From: Mytilus trossulus
Taxonomy: Eukaryota > Mollusca > Bivalvia > Mytilida > Mytilidae
Length of the DNA: 64,000 nt
Assembly: GCF_036588685.1 (NCBI RefSeq)
Contig: NC_086386.1
Coordinates: forward strand, 49,771,878-49,835,877
Direction of reading: 5' to 3'
The number at the start of each line of letters is the position of its first letter. Position 1 is the stretch's first letter. This document shows positions 10,006-22,360 of the stretch, in pieces. A program made the position numbers and the translations under genes. The notes under the pieces were generated by a model. That model had not been told where the DNA came from and did not search any database. It saw nothing but the letters and a program-made list of their open reading frames with translations.

Positions 10006-10793
10006 AGTTCATATAGTGTAATAGTGCTGGCATTCCAGGATGTTCCGATGAAAATGGACATTAACTCAATGTATGAGTACAGTTCTAAATGATTCAAGTA
10101 TTCTTTGTTTAATAATTCATGTTTAAAGGAGGTTGTGTAATGATTTTGTGTAATGATTTTATGTCGTGAGTTCGGCAGAGGGAGTTTTTTTCAAGTTTTT
10201 TTTTTTAAGTGTTCACAGTGTTGAACAGAAAAGCATTTCAGATTTATGTGAACAATTTGTTCTGTGTTTGTTTATGTCCATTACCCAAACCTTACTGTTC
10301 AACAGTTTTGAGAGAAACACAAGCTGCATTAAAGTTTTGCCATAAAGGCAAGCCACTTGATTTTATTGTATTATTGTCAATATTGTTATGTTAAAATGAT
10401 TTCAGTCAAATAGCAGTAGGTATTACTTTTTATTTACCTTGTCATTAACTATTTTGTTGTTTTATTTCAATTACAAGTTTCAGTGAATCTATTTCATTTA
10501 ATTGTTAATTCCTCTTGCCATTAACGATTTTTTTCTCACTTTCTTCGGTCTTTGTTTCCCATTATTTTGATTCATGCGTAATCCTAAACATTTTTGAAGA
10601 TCTTTTCTTACGCTTTAAGATTGATTTGGATCAAACTTGTAAATAATTATCCTCAGTTTAGAATAGAAGAAAAGTATAATATACATAGTTATATCACAAT
10701 ATTGTATTGTTATCAGGCAAAAAATAGATAAATTTTCATCGATAAAATGATTTCCTTCTTATGCCTTTTCAGACCTGATTGGCGACCATTACT

Positions 10794-10802
10794 GAAATAA
10801 AA
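10794..10802 (+). promoter_or_regulatory. candidate poly(A) signal for the SAM-HECT transcript
   Basis: AATAAA occurs in GAAATAAAATGTTC about 0.8 kb after the HECT stop codon and is conserved in copy A (about 25808). It is one of several AT-rich candidates; no cleavage site can be chosen from sequence alone. Confidence 0.25.
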
Positions 10803-10944
10803 TGTTCATCAGAATACACCATGTATCGTAAAAATTGATAGGAGCTATTTAATTCAGGTCTTCGATTGAAATTTTGCTTAGATCAAATGTTTTAAAAGAT
10901 GTTATTCGATAGTGGACATGACTTTGATACTTTATTGAAAAACA

Positions 10945-11135
10945 TAGAATATAAAAAAGAAGATGGGGTATGATTGCCAATGAGACAACTATCCACAAAA
11001 GACCAAAATGACACAAACATTAACAACTTCAGGTCACCATACGGCCTTCAACAATGAGCAAAGCCCATACCGCATAGTCAGCTATAAAAGGCCCCGATAA
11101 GACCATGTAAAACAATTCAAACGAGAAAGACTAAA
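10945..11135 (+). repeat. dispersed mussel repeat (ATGAGACAACTATCCAC family)
   Basis: Contains CCAATGAGACAACTATCCAC, ACGGCCTTCAACAATGAGC and AAAGGCCCCGATAAGAC, a family I know from many mussel loci. It also occurs in copy A (about 25970-26150) and, inverted, at 37600-37850 and 41290-41550, with diverged pieces near 42340-42480 and 60410-60600. Confidence 0.65.
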
Positions 11136-11766
11136 GTTAGTGTTCATTTAGTGTATTTAAGAGCTTCCAAATGAGATAAAAATAAATCTCTCCTTAATTA
11201 AGAAGAATTCCTAGCGTAAAGCTTCCTAGCTTAAAACGTATAGTGATATACCTGTATCAACTTGATGAAGTTGCAAAGTTGTGATGCACAATTAACTGGT
11301 TACTATCAGAAGATTGGAAGTTATACAAACCCTATCGCTTTTTTATGTTGGTTTAGACAAAGCTTCTTTATGTTGGTTTAGACAGAGATTGTCATTGTTT
11401 ACATGTATGGTAGAATAAATATATGTCTCTCGTTTAGGGGTACGAAGGGGGACCTTCTTCTGTCATAGGTTTCCTCCTCCTTCTTTCCAATAATTGACCT
11501 TTTACAATTAACACTGGTTAGAGGCAACCTAAATTCGACCCATTTCTTCTTTTTATTTTAAGCTTATTTGCGTAGTGCTGTCCTTTGTTTGGTGTCTTGC
11601 TTTATTGTTACCAGTTGTGTTTTTGTCCCCGGTTTACTTTTGACACTTTGGTTTTCGCGTACTTCTTTACAATATCTGTTACAAGAAAATCTTTGGTATC
11701 GAGCCTTTCAATTTATCAGACAACAAAGACGCATTGCTTCATTTTTAGAAACGACATCAACTGGTA

Positions 11767-11932
11767 CAGTGAAACCTGGTTAAACCGAATCCTGTATAAC
11801 CGAAAACCTGTATTAACCAAACATGCTCTTAAGCTCTATCGTATCAAATTGTATGCGTTAAGAACCTGACATCAACCAAAACCGAACCACATATTAAGTC
11901 CCGAAGAGGTTCTTTTTAAACAGGTTTCACTG
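11767..11932. mobile_element. 166-bp MITE inside copy B
   Basis: Terminal inverted repeats CAGTGAAACCTG and CAGGTTTCACTG enclose a noncoding core with ACCGAA-rich segments. TIR style and size fit a Tc1/mariner-derived MITE; the left flank is TA, the right flank TT. The same element, same length, is at 26741-26906 in copy A, so it entered before the copies separated. Confidence 0.65.
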
Positions 11933-12247
11933 TTCTAAGAATTATGTATTTACAGCACAACACAGAAAGGGTTAAACAGATTACCCCTTTGGAAAGGGCA
12001 CCTGGCCTAAAAGGTCCAGAGAGCTTTGCTATCACTTCAGTATGTGTCGTCGTCCGTTGTTACCGTTTCTGAGATATCTGCAAGTTTAATAGGTACTTCT
12101 AGTAATGTGGCATTGCTGTGTAATAAAAGTTGCATTACTTCTAGTTTGAAGACTATGTTGAGGCCCTGCTCCTAGGGCATGATCCAGCGACTTTGAATGA
12201 ACTACATTTTGCAAGTTACTTTTTCTGCTAACAGTAAAGGTAAAGGT

Positions 12248-12417
12248 AATATGTTTGGCTAGCTGAACCGTGAAGTCATTATGTTAGATATATCATCCTT
12301 CTTTCTGAGTAGTCTAGTCCTACAGACGGATAAATTGGTTTTTTGTCGGACTAGTCGTTTAAGTAAACTTAACTTAATGATGACTTAACGGTTCAGCTAG
12401 CAATCAAGCTAACCAAA
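12248..12417. repeat. foldback (imperfect hairpin) with nested inner hairpin
   Basis: Outer arms CTAGCTGAACCG (12259-12270) and CGGTTCAGCTAG (12389-12400), extended imperfectly on both sides. An inner pair is TAGTCCTACAGAC / GTCGGACTAG. In copy A the inner part (about 46-47 bases) is tandemly duplicated at 27300-27380, a slippage event typical of hairpins. Confidence 0.65.
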
Positions 12418-12419
12418 TA

Positions 12420-14280
12420 CAAGTATATAACTTACACACTCGAATGTTTTGCTGTTAGTTAGTTTGATAGAAACTACTAAGATTTGCTATCAAGTTACAA
12501 CATCACGGTTTGTACATCTCAATTTTTTTAACAGTTTGAGGCTCGAGATTATAGTCTAGTGACTTTGAATTAATAAGCAATAATCCTGTTCATCAGATTG
12601 GTGTTTTTTTTTCGAAACATATATCAGTGTCAACAATTTATCTTTAACGTCGAGCTAGAGCTGATGACCAAATATACAATAATTCCAGGCAGAAGTTTAA
12701 CGGAAGGAGAAGGTGAATGTAATATAGCCACATATTGAGGAAAAAACTACAAAATTACGTTTAATGGTCTGGCAATTAATGATTAATCCTCAAAATCAAT
12801 CACAACCTTCGGTTTCTTTTTAATATGGAACCTTGTATAATATCATAAAAATGCATAGACTAATACAAAAGTTATTGCCCGGATACCAGAAATTCCTTTT
12901 TGTTGACCCCTATTACCTAAACTGTTTGGACCATAACCCCCGAATACAGTCCCATCTGGTTAGTATTGCCGAACTGATGGTACTAATTAATACAAATCCA
13001 TACACTTATATATACTCAAGTTTGACTACATTACATTCGCCTTCTCCGTCCGCTGCCCCGCAAATATTACCGTTACACTTTTCCATGAAACTTCTGTATG
13101 AAATTACTATAGGTCATGGGGATTTTCACATTCAACCTTTTATAGTAATATTCTTTACAAAGCACAAAAATGTCGGCATTAACCTTAAAAGCTATCAAAA
13201 CCTGTAAACAAGACTTTTTCTATTTTTCTATAGTACAGTTACGATACTGTTGTCGGGTAATTATGGATGGTATATTTTGGCTTTGCTATTCTTTCACTTA
13301 TAGGGTCTTTGCATTGGAAATAAACAGTTATGTTCTTAAGCCAGCTTTTGACCTGCTACGGGTTGTGTTCTTCTTAAATATTTTATGATGGTATGATACT
13401 AAACAAAAAAAAGGGAAGAATTGAGCTTGATATTCATTTGGTGAAAACATAATCTTTCAATCATTTTAATTGAGGTCTAGAGCTGGCATGTCAGTAACTG
13501 CTAGTAGTCATTTATGTATAATTGTTATTTTGTTTTCTGCTCTTTGGCCAGGTTATTGTCTCTTTGTCAGATTCCCCATTTCCATTCTCAGTTTTATCAA
13601 GATATAGCCTGGGAATCCAAATGAATTCGGACGACTATGACGACATGGTCGTTACATTAAGTCAATTAATGACTTAAATTGTAAATTCATCCCTTATTGG
13701 AGTAATTGTCATTAACAGATGCTGTTTACCGAATGTTGCGGTTTTTTGGGGGCAAAAACTGTGATGATTGTAATCATAAAACGGCATGTCGCATAGTAAG
13801 AGTATTACTAGTAATTCTATTCTTTAATACTTTGAGCAAATGATGCTCATCAGTACAATGTGCTTTAGGTATCATATATCACAGCATCACTGATGAAAGA
13901 TATACACACCTAAAATTACGGGTCTTATCTTAATAAAAAAAATACTATTCCGGCTTCTTGTAATTTCAATTGACAAATATCACGAAGATGTCTAAACAAT
14001 ACTTAATTCAGGGAATGAGAAAAAAAATCGAAAGCTTGTAGTCAATTTCATATTATAATACTGTTGATTTTGGAATTTGGTAAAACTTTAATACATTCTT
14101 TTCGGTGTCGGGTACGTCATGTGATGTGGTATATAATCTTAATCCGTGTCACCAGATGACCCCATTTTTTTTCATGTTCTATGCTATTGCATGGAACGTT
14201 GCCTCATTGACGCATGCCAAATAATCCGATTGTCTGTTCATGCTAAAACATTTTTCAAGTTGTATATGTTTAATGTAGAG
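12420..14280. other. noncoding region between the two convergent transposon genes
   Basis: Short open frames here (for example 12833-13207) have no recognisable domain, biased composition or splice context. A dispersed mussel repeat (GTCTAGAGCTGGCATGTC .. GTCTCTTTGTCAGATTCCCC) occupies about 13470-13612. Copy A carries the same region with small indels; it lacks about 25 bases corresponding to B 13711-13737. Confidence 0.5.
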
Positions 14281-14283
14281 AGA

Positions 14284-14289
14284 TTTATT
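14284..14289 (-). promoter_or_regulatory. candidate poly(A) signal for the transposase transcript
   Basis: On the minus strand AATAAA lies about 48 bases after the transposase stop codon, in a strongly A/T stretch. Conserved in copy A. The position is typical for a 3' end; inference only. Confidence 0.4.
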
Positions 14290-14336
14290 TTAGTAAATTT
14301 ATAAATAAATATAATATTAATAAAACCAATATTGAA

Positions 14337-14657
14337 TTATAAATTTTGTTTTATTATATCCCTCATTTGTAAATAAAGTGTGGCTCTGTCATAGGGATCT
14401 CTTGTTTTTGTCCAGCTGTTTTCCTCCATTAATATGTCAGCCAGGTCCAAAATGTCATTGTCACAGTCTGAATCGTCGAAGTCACACTCCTCGGCACAAG
14501 CATTTAGTTCGACATTGTCCAAAGGTAGTGAATAATCCTCGGTGCCTTTCAAGAAAGGTGCCTGGTATAAGACCATTGGACGCCCGTTTATGTCGCAATG
14601 CTTCGATTTGCGAATTCGGTGTGCATTCCATGTTTCAACGACATTTTCAAGCTCTTT
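14337..14657 (-). CDS. IS3EU-like transposase, last exon (copy B)
   Basis: Minus strand: acceptor TTTCTATTTCAG, then AAAGAGCTTGAAAAT..., open to TAA at 14337 (106 residues). Joined to exon 1 at ..FMDIIR-KELENVVETWN it restores a continuous protein of 383 residues from the ATG at 16492 (389 from the acceptor). It holds WNAHRIRKSK, GRPMVLYQAPF, a cysteine/acid-rich stretch ECDFDDSDCDND, and ends RDIIKQNL. As I recall, animal integrase-core transposases of this group end with the same W..HRIR..GRP.V.Y architecture, which supports the splice. The intron is 14658-15661 (1004 bp). Confidence 0.82.
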   Translation of the reverse strand, partial: KELENVVETWNAHRIRKSKHCDINGRPMVLYQAPFLKGTEDYSLPLDNVELNACAEECDFDDSDCDNDILDLADILMEENSWTKTRDPYDRATLYLQMRDIIKQNL

Positions 14658-15080
14658 CTGAAATAGAAATAACTTGATAAAAGTGGTGTTAAAATGCATT
14701 CTCTTCGATTAAAATCTAATTTGTTTAATGAAGACACGTGCAGTTAATAGAGACACATCTGGATGTAACTTGATGAAAAAGAAATAAATTACAGAAATAG
14801 CAATTGCGGATTTTATGATCGCCAAAAAATGTGTGGTCGTTTTGGTAGTACTTTGAGGCGTTTTTTTCTACATGGCACCGTGAAGTAACTGTATTTCTTC
14901 TTCACGGACCTACCTGAAATTATATCAGAATGCATTTATTTTGTTTGTATGACGATTTTGGGATTAATGAAATTAGTGGGATTATTTTCTAATAAGTAGA
15001 TGTGTATGTTGTTATGACGCGTCATGCGCTTCTTGAAAAATTCCAATGTCATCTAAGATTACAATCATTGAGTTCCTTAA

Positions 15081-15101
15081 CTTGTTTGCACACAAGTTAC
15101 C
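15081..15101. repeat. isolated TIR-like palindrome inside the transposase intron
   Basis: AACTTGTTTGCACACAAGTTA resembles the terminal array unit but stands alone, about 2.3 kb from the right array. It is also present in copy A (about 30085). It could be a decoy or regulatory binding site, or chance. Confidence 0.4.
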
Positions 15102-15661
15102 CACAGTCAGACGCCAAAGACTGTCTTATAGATAGGTGTTTTTTTCTGGCATGGAACCTTTTTTTCATGAAATTTACGTTTGCCTTTTTTTCTATTCATT
15201 TCACAATAACTTTTAAGCAAGTAGATTTAAGCTCGCGCTATATCTTTTTTTGCGAGATAAAAAGGGGATTGGGGTAAATTAGAACAATGCTGTTTATAAT
15301 TTGAGAACTTATAGTTAAAGTCAGATTTAGATGGGATTATTTTTTGCGATAAGAATCCTTATGAAATTCCTGTTTAAATTTCATTTAACCGTTCTAACAT
15401 AGCTTTTTTTTGTTTGTTTCAGAGATAAAAGGGTCAAAAGATAATTACAAGGGCCAGTGGTTGCAAATTTTTGGAAGAAAACATTGCCAGTTTAAGTCTT
15501 TATGTCTTTACGACTTTTTTTATATAAAATGTCTCTTTCAAGTACGTTTTTATACTGAAACATATAACATGTTAAACGTTTATCAAATTAAGCGTTTGGA
15601 ATAGTTCTTCGTTGTTTCGTTTTGATTTAAGATGATATTTATATATCATATTCTATCTTAC

Positions 15662-16510
15662 TCTGATAATATCCATGAAAAAATATTGTATCAGACTTTT
15701 ATCGATGAAGTCGCCTGTGAAGTAGCCGTCTTGCTTCATCTGTTCAAAGAATTCCATCCAAAATTGTACACATTCTTTTCTAAGTATTCCCCACCAGCTC
15801 TCTATACGTTGATTGTGTTGACTTGTTCCATAGAGAAAAGCTGTTCTGCTTCCGGGACCATTCCTCCTTAAGAATGACTGCATTTCAGCAATATAACTGT
15901 TTTCGGTTCCCATGTCTGATCGTATTGAATGTGGTACCCTTTCTAAAGAAGTCAAAGCTTCTACATAAAATCCCGCTACAATTCGTGGGTTATTATTGCT
16001 TCTACCAACACGTAACCAAATTATAAACCTTGAAAACCCATCTATACATCCGTTGACACAAATTCCATACGGTTTTAACTTATCATATGAGTCAAGGTGC
16101 CATATGTAGTTGGGACCCTTGGATCTATAGTGCCTTCTTTTTAGTTTGCGCTTAACTCTCGCAGCAACGCCAGAAGGATCCAATATGCCTAATAGGATTC
16201 TTACCATCTCCTTTTGGACAATAAAACCATTCTGTAAGCATCTCGAATGCATCCAACGGTATCCATGGAGACAACCAGATGACTTTAGTTGTTCGAAGAT
16301 AAACATAGCAACTTGGAAAATATCCGAAAAATTCTTTCGTCTGTACAATCCATACGAAGCTAAGCGTCTTTTCAAAGTTCTCATAGATAAAATAACATTA
16401 TGTCTTTGAGCCAACAAACCAATAATTTCTTCATATTGCAAACCTAGGCTAAAGTAGGTTGAAATAATGATAGCTAAATCATTTGTGGTCATGATTATTT
16501 GATCTGACAC
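15662..16510 (-). CDS. IS3EU-like DDE transposase, first coding exon (copy B)
   Basis: Minus-strand exon from acceptor CTTTATTACAG (before 16510) to donor ATCAGA|GTAAGA. The first ATG in frame is at 16492-16490; GTG at 16510 is merely the first base triplet of the exon. Numbering from 16510: HTH-like segment about 22-60 (LQYEEIIGLLAQ .. TLKRRLASYGL); a conserved G-Y-R-W-M block at 83-87; then an RNase H-fold integrase core with D140 (WHLDSYDKL), D199 (IRSDMGTEN) and E237 (NQRIESWWG), spacing D-58-D-37-E. The protein should cut and join transposon ends in the nucleus. All three catalytic residues and the frame are intact. The gene converges on the SAM-HECT gene, with the right TIR 0.8 kb upstream. 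Confidence 0.88.
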
Positions 16511-17347
16511 CTGTAATAAAGTAAGCTGTTTAAAATGTGACTACTTCAATTCAAAGATTTGTAAACTAGTATTACTATCGAGCATCGTGGGTCGAATGTT
16601 AATCCTAAATGAGTATAATTGATCACAGTGACTAATGACTGGCGATAAGTATCGCTAAAGAAACGAAACTTTGATGTGTCGTCATAGTAATAATCTATTT
16701 GTTACGGGTGTGGACCCCCCTTTTTAAAATGTCTGAATCCGCCCCTAGGATAAAATTTGGTATCAATGCCAGACGGCCGTTTCGTCTAAATTGTGGCTAG
16801 TTTATACAGCCATAACTAACATGACTAAGGCCATAAACATAGTATTGACTAGTTTTGGTACTCGATGAACATCGTTTCAATATCCTCTCAGTGACGTCGA
16901 TGGTAATAAGATATACCGCCTATCTAATACACCAAAATGTTAAATGTTTATATGTATCAAGTTAAGCAGCAAATAAGGAACGGTGTAATATGATACCCGT
17001 AGCCCATTCACGACACAATAATTTACACGACAGAAATAACATAACTTGAGTGTCAGTGCATTAAAACAAACTAAGTGTACCCCGGGGGGCCCTCTTACGA
17101 ACAAATAACCCGTTTACATTGGAATTCATAAAAAAGGAATAAGAATTATAAGTTTCTTATTGAATAGTAACTTCGTTTTACACACTGTTCCTAATTACTT
17201 TTCTCTGAATTAATACAGTCAGTAAAATTCTACCTATGTTAAAAATTACCTTAATTTATAGAATGTTTGTCCGGCAGGATCGCCTTCCATAAAGCATAGT
17301 GTGCCCATGCTATAAACACGTGTAACTATTGATTACAATATACTAAC
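16511..17347. other. right subterminal region, likely promoter side of the transposase gene (copy B)
   Basis: No open gene. It should contain the 5' noncoding exon and promoter of the minus-strand transposase, because an acceptor sits immediately upstream of the first coding exon; I cannot locate the donor. The same region in copy A is 31502-32343, with small indels. Confidence 0.4.
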
Positions 17348-17670
17348 TACGAGTTACTAACTTGTGCGCGCAAGTTACTATCTTGTGCGCACAAGTTGGT
17401 AACTCGTGCGCACAAGTTGTGTAACTCGTGCGCACAAGTTGTGTAACTTGTGCGCACAAGATAGTAACTTGCGCGCACAAGTTAGTAACTCGTGCGCGCA
17501 AGTTTGTAACTCGTGCGCGCAAGTTATGTAACTTGTGCGCACAAGATAGTAACTCGTGCGCGCAAGTTGTGTAACTCGTGCGCACAAGATAGTAACTTGT
17601 GCGCGCAAGTTGGTAACTTGTGCGCACAAGTTGAATTTTTTTTTTTGCATGGCACTCCAGGGCTTCCGTA
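17348..17670 (-). repeat. right TIR of copy B with palindromic array (about 13 units)
   Basis: Inverted counterpart of the left end: 13 palindromic units (17348-17632), a T-run, then GCATGGCACTCCAGGGCTT and CCGTA. The two outermost units and the tip match the left end exactly or nearly so; further in, the order of unit variants differs from the left array, as expected when arrays evolve by slippage. Confidence 0.92.
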
Positions 17671-17676
17671 AATTCA
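17671..17676. repeat. target-site duplication of copy B, right (AATTCA)
   Basis: Follows CTTCCGTA at the right end of copy B and matches 1491-1496. After it copy A resumes with ATGCTTTTTTCG, the same sequence that follows the site in copy B at 2082. Confidence 0.92.
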
Positions 17677-20405
17677 TGCTTTTTTCGTTATTGGAGATAA
17701 AAATGTTTTAAGAACGGTCAAATCATAAACCACAACCTTATTAACCCGAATAATCCAGTCGTTATATTACGATCACTACGACCACTCCATTACCTCTGAG
17801 CACAATGATCATAAGGGTGCGTTGTTATTATTCGAGTTACAACCTTATTACAAATTCAACAATTATGGGCTTAAGCTGACAAAATAACATTTTCCAAGTA
17901 TTTGGTCCAATCGTATTCTTGTCGATTTCACATTGACAAAAAAAAACTAATGCATTAGGGAAATAATGACCCGTGAAAAGTGAGCATAAACTGAATGTCC
18001 GAAACGTATTTGGTATGTATAATACTTCTAAAATCATTTGAGGTTATGAGAGTTTACCTCTTGCTCTAACCTCAAAAATCATATTTAATCTATGCTTAAA
18101 CTGTTAAAACGGGTACATATAAAATAAGACTGGAAATCGAAACCGAAACAAACAAAACGCAACGAAACAAAAAGAAAGGGAAAATGAAGAAACGAAATAC
18201 AACCGAAATCAAAACTATAGATTAAAATTTTAACCCAATAGCACTTTAAGAATCCAACCCTTTAGTTTTATGCAATCATTCAATTGTGTGGTGTCCTTGA
18301 TAGTTTTCACTGTTACAACTACGTTAAAACAGTAGGCTGTATATTTAAGGAAATATCCCTATTATCTCTTATTTGATGGTCTCTAAATTGATGATTGCAA
18401 ATGCATTTACACTTTTCTACAAAACTGTGTGAATGTGCAGTACGTGTAACGTACAATATAACATTTGATATTCAAGAATACTTTTTACGGACTTTGTCTT
18501 TGATCATATCGGCTATCCTTATATGGGTAAATTTGAAGCGTGAGAAAAAAGTTCATGTCTTTGAAGTTTTCTAAAATGTATTCAGCACCAGGTGTTGCAC
18601 GAGCCTCAGCCGGGTATACATGTATATAAAAGAGATATTATTGTTCAAATGTTATAACTCAAAATAGAGCCCACTGAGAAGGAAAAGGTAATGTACGTAC
18701 ATTTTAGAATTATTTGACGGTGTTTTACACATTTTGATGTTGCGTTATTTCCAGTTTCAGTAGCAAACAAGCTGATATTTGAATGGCTAAATAAATAGAA
18801 GATTTTAGTAGTCCGGGTCAATATATATAAATTAACCTAAAATACTTTATAAGTATATTGTTCAAGAAAAGTATGATAAAATCATAATTCATAAAATATC
18901 GACAAATAATAACAGTGCAAAACTTTACCTTTATATACCTTATATACTTATTTTATAAATGCATTTAATTTAAACCGATTATCCTAATTTTAACCAACTT
19001 GACTCTAACTCTTAACTTAAAACAATTTTAGATCCCAAATATAGATTTTTGTATGTCCCATTTATGGACATTATGTTTTTTTGTCTCTGCGCCCGTCTGT
19101 TCGTTCATCTGTCTGTCCGTTCGTCCGTCTGTCCCGCTTCAGGTTAAAGTTTTTGGTCGAGGTAGTTTTTGATGAAGTTGAAGTCCAATCAACTTGAAAC
19201 TTAGTAAACATGTTCCCTATGATACGATCTTAATAATTTTAATTTTAATGCCAAATTAGAGATTTCCCCCCATTTTCAGGGTCCACAGAACAAAGAAAAT
19301 GATAGTGCGGATGGGACATCCGTGTACTGGGGACACATTCTTCTTTTCTATATAAAGAAAAATAATGGAATTGCGAACATAAGGTCCACATTGGTCAATT
19401 ATCTATTGTCTATATAATTATATCTTAGGGAATATCCCGTTATTCTGATACCCCAGTAGTCCGACACCCCAATAGTTAGACACCTTATTGGCCCGACACC
19501 CCACAAGTCCGAAACCCCTTTATCACGAATGTGACCTACCGATTTCGACTATTTACCCCTATTTGTGGCATTTTTACTTTTGTGTCTGTTTGTTTTGTTT
19601 ACGCCTCATTATCAATATTATAATATTTGACTATTGATTATGTACCTAGCCTAGCTGCTTAATAGATCTAGGTAGCAGCTAGGCTAGATACACGTTCATC
19701 AGTCAAAAATCTATGTAGCCCTATGTAGCTGTTACGATATTGCACGGCACGCAACCCCGTTAAAAACATGCGGCAGTTTAAAAGGAGTTTCGTTCGAACT
19801 AGTTAGTGTCTAGAAGCGATAACGAAACAATAAGCGACGACGAGCTTGAACACGGTTGTCGTCCCTTGATTTTCGTTATCCTCGAAAATATTTTCCTTGG
19901 TGTGGACAGTGTTACTTACCAATTTATTTCATACCCTATCACAATTCATTTCTTCACCCCTTCAACATACAATTGTCCATATTGTGAGTTAGATCTGATG
20001 AGGTTTTGGATAATTTTGATGTAATTTGTCTAAATTTTCTAATTGTCTAAAAGAAATGCACCACGGAATAACTTCTGTTCTCGGGCCATATATAAGGTAG
20101 ACCCTCTTGCAAAATGAATTACTGTTTTAAAATGTTTGGTTCTTTAATATTCTCTGCAAATGTGCAGGTTGATTTCGATTTAATATGCATTTCTTATGTT
20201 TCAAAATTGGTATCCGAAATATTTATTTTAAAATATTTATGAACAAAGAAATAGTAAATTACTAATTGATTATCGTTAGCTTTCACTTCTATAAAATTGG
20301 GTAAAACAGACTTCTTTGAGTTTCCTTTCCGAAGTAGGGAGCTTCATTGCTGACAGGTGAACAACAATACTTCAATTATAAATTTATTTTTTTATGTTAT
20401 TTCAG

Positions 20406-20486
20406 ATGTCTGAACCTGACCTTTATGACTTCATGAGAAGTCGCAATATTAAAGATGATATTATAAGAACATTGATAGAGGAAAAG
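20406..20486 (+). pseudogene. SAM-HECT first coding exon of copy A
   Basis: Same 27-residue exon and splice sites as copy B (4990-5070). Intact in itself, but belongs to a broken gene (see the second exon at 23084). Confidence 0.7.
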
Positions 20487-22360
20487 GTAAACTTATTCAT
20501 CAAAATTATTTTTTATTTAGTCCCTACATTTTATGCCTGATGGACAGTTGTCTCATTGGAAATCATACAACATTTGCATCAATAGAGGGCATAACATCCT
20601 GATTTTCTGTTTGTTTAATCTTAATTTTAGAGACATTTCGCTTTTTTTATACATCGACATATTCTTTTTTAGTTCAGTTTTAAAAGTCCATCAACGACAA
20701 ACATATTTGGGATACCTTGATTGTCTATGTCAATTTTTAACACAAGACGATTTTTGTCTCGCTTGTGTTGAAAGTCTATTATTCGAGACATCAGGACTAC
20801 TAAACAGTGATGGTGTAAACTATTTTTATAAATCTTTTTTTTCCCATGGTGCCTCACATTGTATGCAGGATGGTGAGATCGAAGTACCGTCTGCTATATG
20901 TCCATTCACGGTCCTTGATTTAATTTCATTGTTCATAGTTAAATGCTAAGTTTTTTTGTGTTTTGGTCTGTTTATCATTTACTTAATCTTTAAGCTAGCA
21001 ATAGGTGAGCTATACTTTTGATATATGGGATTATTGTATGATGTACCTGTTTGTCTGGAAGGTATCATCTTTCTCATTTTTATGGTTCATTGTTCAATGT
21101 TAAGTTTATGTGTTATGGTTTGTTTTTCAGTACTTTAAGGAGAAGTTCAACTATGAACATATCTGTCTGGCAGATATCAACATTGGCCTCATTTTCATGG
21201 TTCATTGGTCAATGTTAAATTATTGGTTTCGGTTTGTTTTTCAGTTACCAATTAAAGTAATAGGTGTGCTATATTTGGTGTATGGAATAGTTGTAGGGTG
21301 TACACTTGGCCTCATTGTCATGGATCTTTACAAATTACAAACGTAACGGTTAATGTAATACTTATTTAAGAAATTTGCACGAGAACTGTATGTTTTAAGG
21401 CAGTGTCTTTGCGTACCAGCATGCAGGTACTAATAGTCAGATTACCGTTCGTAGGCTAAACTGGATCCCTGTTGTGTTCACTTATCGCTACACTGACAAC
21501 AGGTATGGCCTAAATCCCGTGGTCACAATTCTGACCACGGGATTTGATAATTCGACGAGACTAGTGCATCATGTGCTATGTTTATTATGTGTTATATAGT
21601 CTGGGGTCCTGGCTAATCTTGTCATTATACGACGCGCAGCTAGATTGGGCCGGATCCCAGGCAAGAAACAAGAAATTATCACATTTATAACCCTACTGAG
21701 ATCTTAAGGGAATAAAAGATACCGGTTCAGTTTTTCAAGAACATGTTAACATGCTTGTTGGTCATTTATCTGCACCACCACCATGGGGATACCAGATACT
21801 TATTTATTTTGCGGCATCACAGTAATAACATTTCACGGAGGTCAATTTCCTATCATTATAATTGGTCAATTTTATTAGCGAATCGATGAATTTTTAAAAC
21901 TCGTCCAATTAATGCCAATGTGACAATGGCACACCAACCCGTTCCTTCGGTGCAAAGCTATAGATGGAACGGCGGACCAGTTTATTCGTAGGCTACGCGT
22001 ACCCACATCCAGTTATATAATAAAAATGCTATCGGATCGGAAATAAAACGTGAAATATGATTAAATTTATACGGAATTTGTCGTAATTAGAGAATAAATA
22101 GATTACAACTATTCATATATATATATATAGGTACGTGAACAGTTTTTTCTCAGTTAATATAAATTCTTTAAATGGAAGAGTGTGATATACATGTGGGGAA
22201 GACATTTCGTAGTTTGTTTTGAACAAAAACTATCAGTCGATTAATTTTATACAATTATATATAAAAAAAAAAACTCGGAGTCAATTGCAGTTGCAGAGAA
22301 GAGAAGAACTGGAAAATAAATAAATAAAAAGGATTTAAAGTTTAACAGATTTAAATTGTA

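Larger units (their letters stand above)
1497..17670. mobile_element. inner copy B of the giant TIR DNA transposon (IS3EU-like), apparently intact
   Basis: Complete 16,174-bp copy from TACGGAAGCCC to GGGCTTCCGTA. It is inserted in copy A with a perfect 6-bp duplication AATTCA on both sides. Order along +: TIR with palindromic array; subterminal sequence; SAM-HECT gene (+, two coding exons); 4.3 kb of repeats and noncoding sequence; transposase gene (-, two coding exons); subterminal sequence; inverted array and TIR. Both genes are open. The DDE catalytic core, HTH and 6-bp duplication fit what I recall of the eukaryotic IS3EU superfamily; the superfamily name is a family-level inference, while the element boundaries are read directly. 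Confidence 0.93.

Noticed and set aside
12833..13388. 124- and 72-codon frames between the two transposon genes
   Set aside because: No domain, splice context or conserved bias; the matching frame in copy A carries point changes without sign of constraint.
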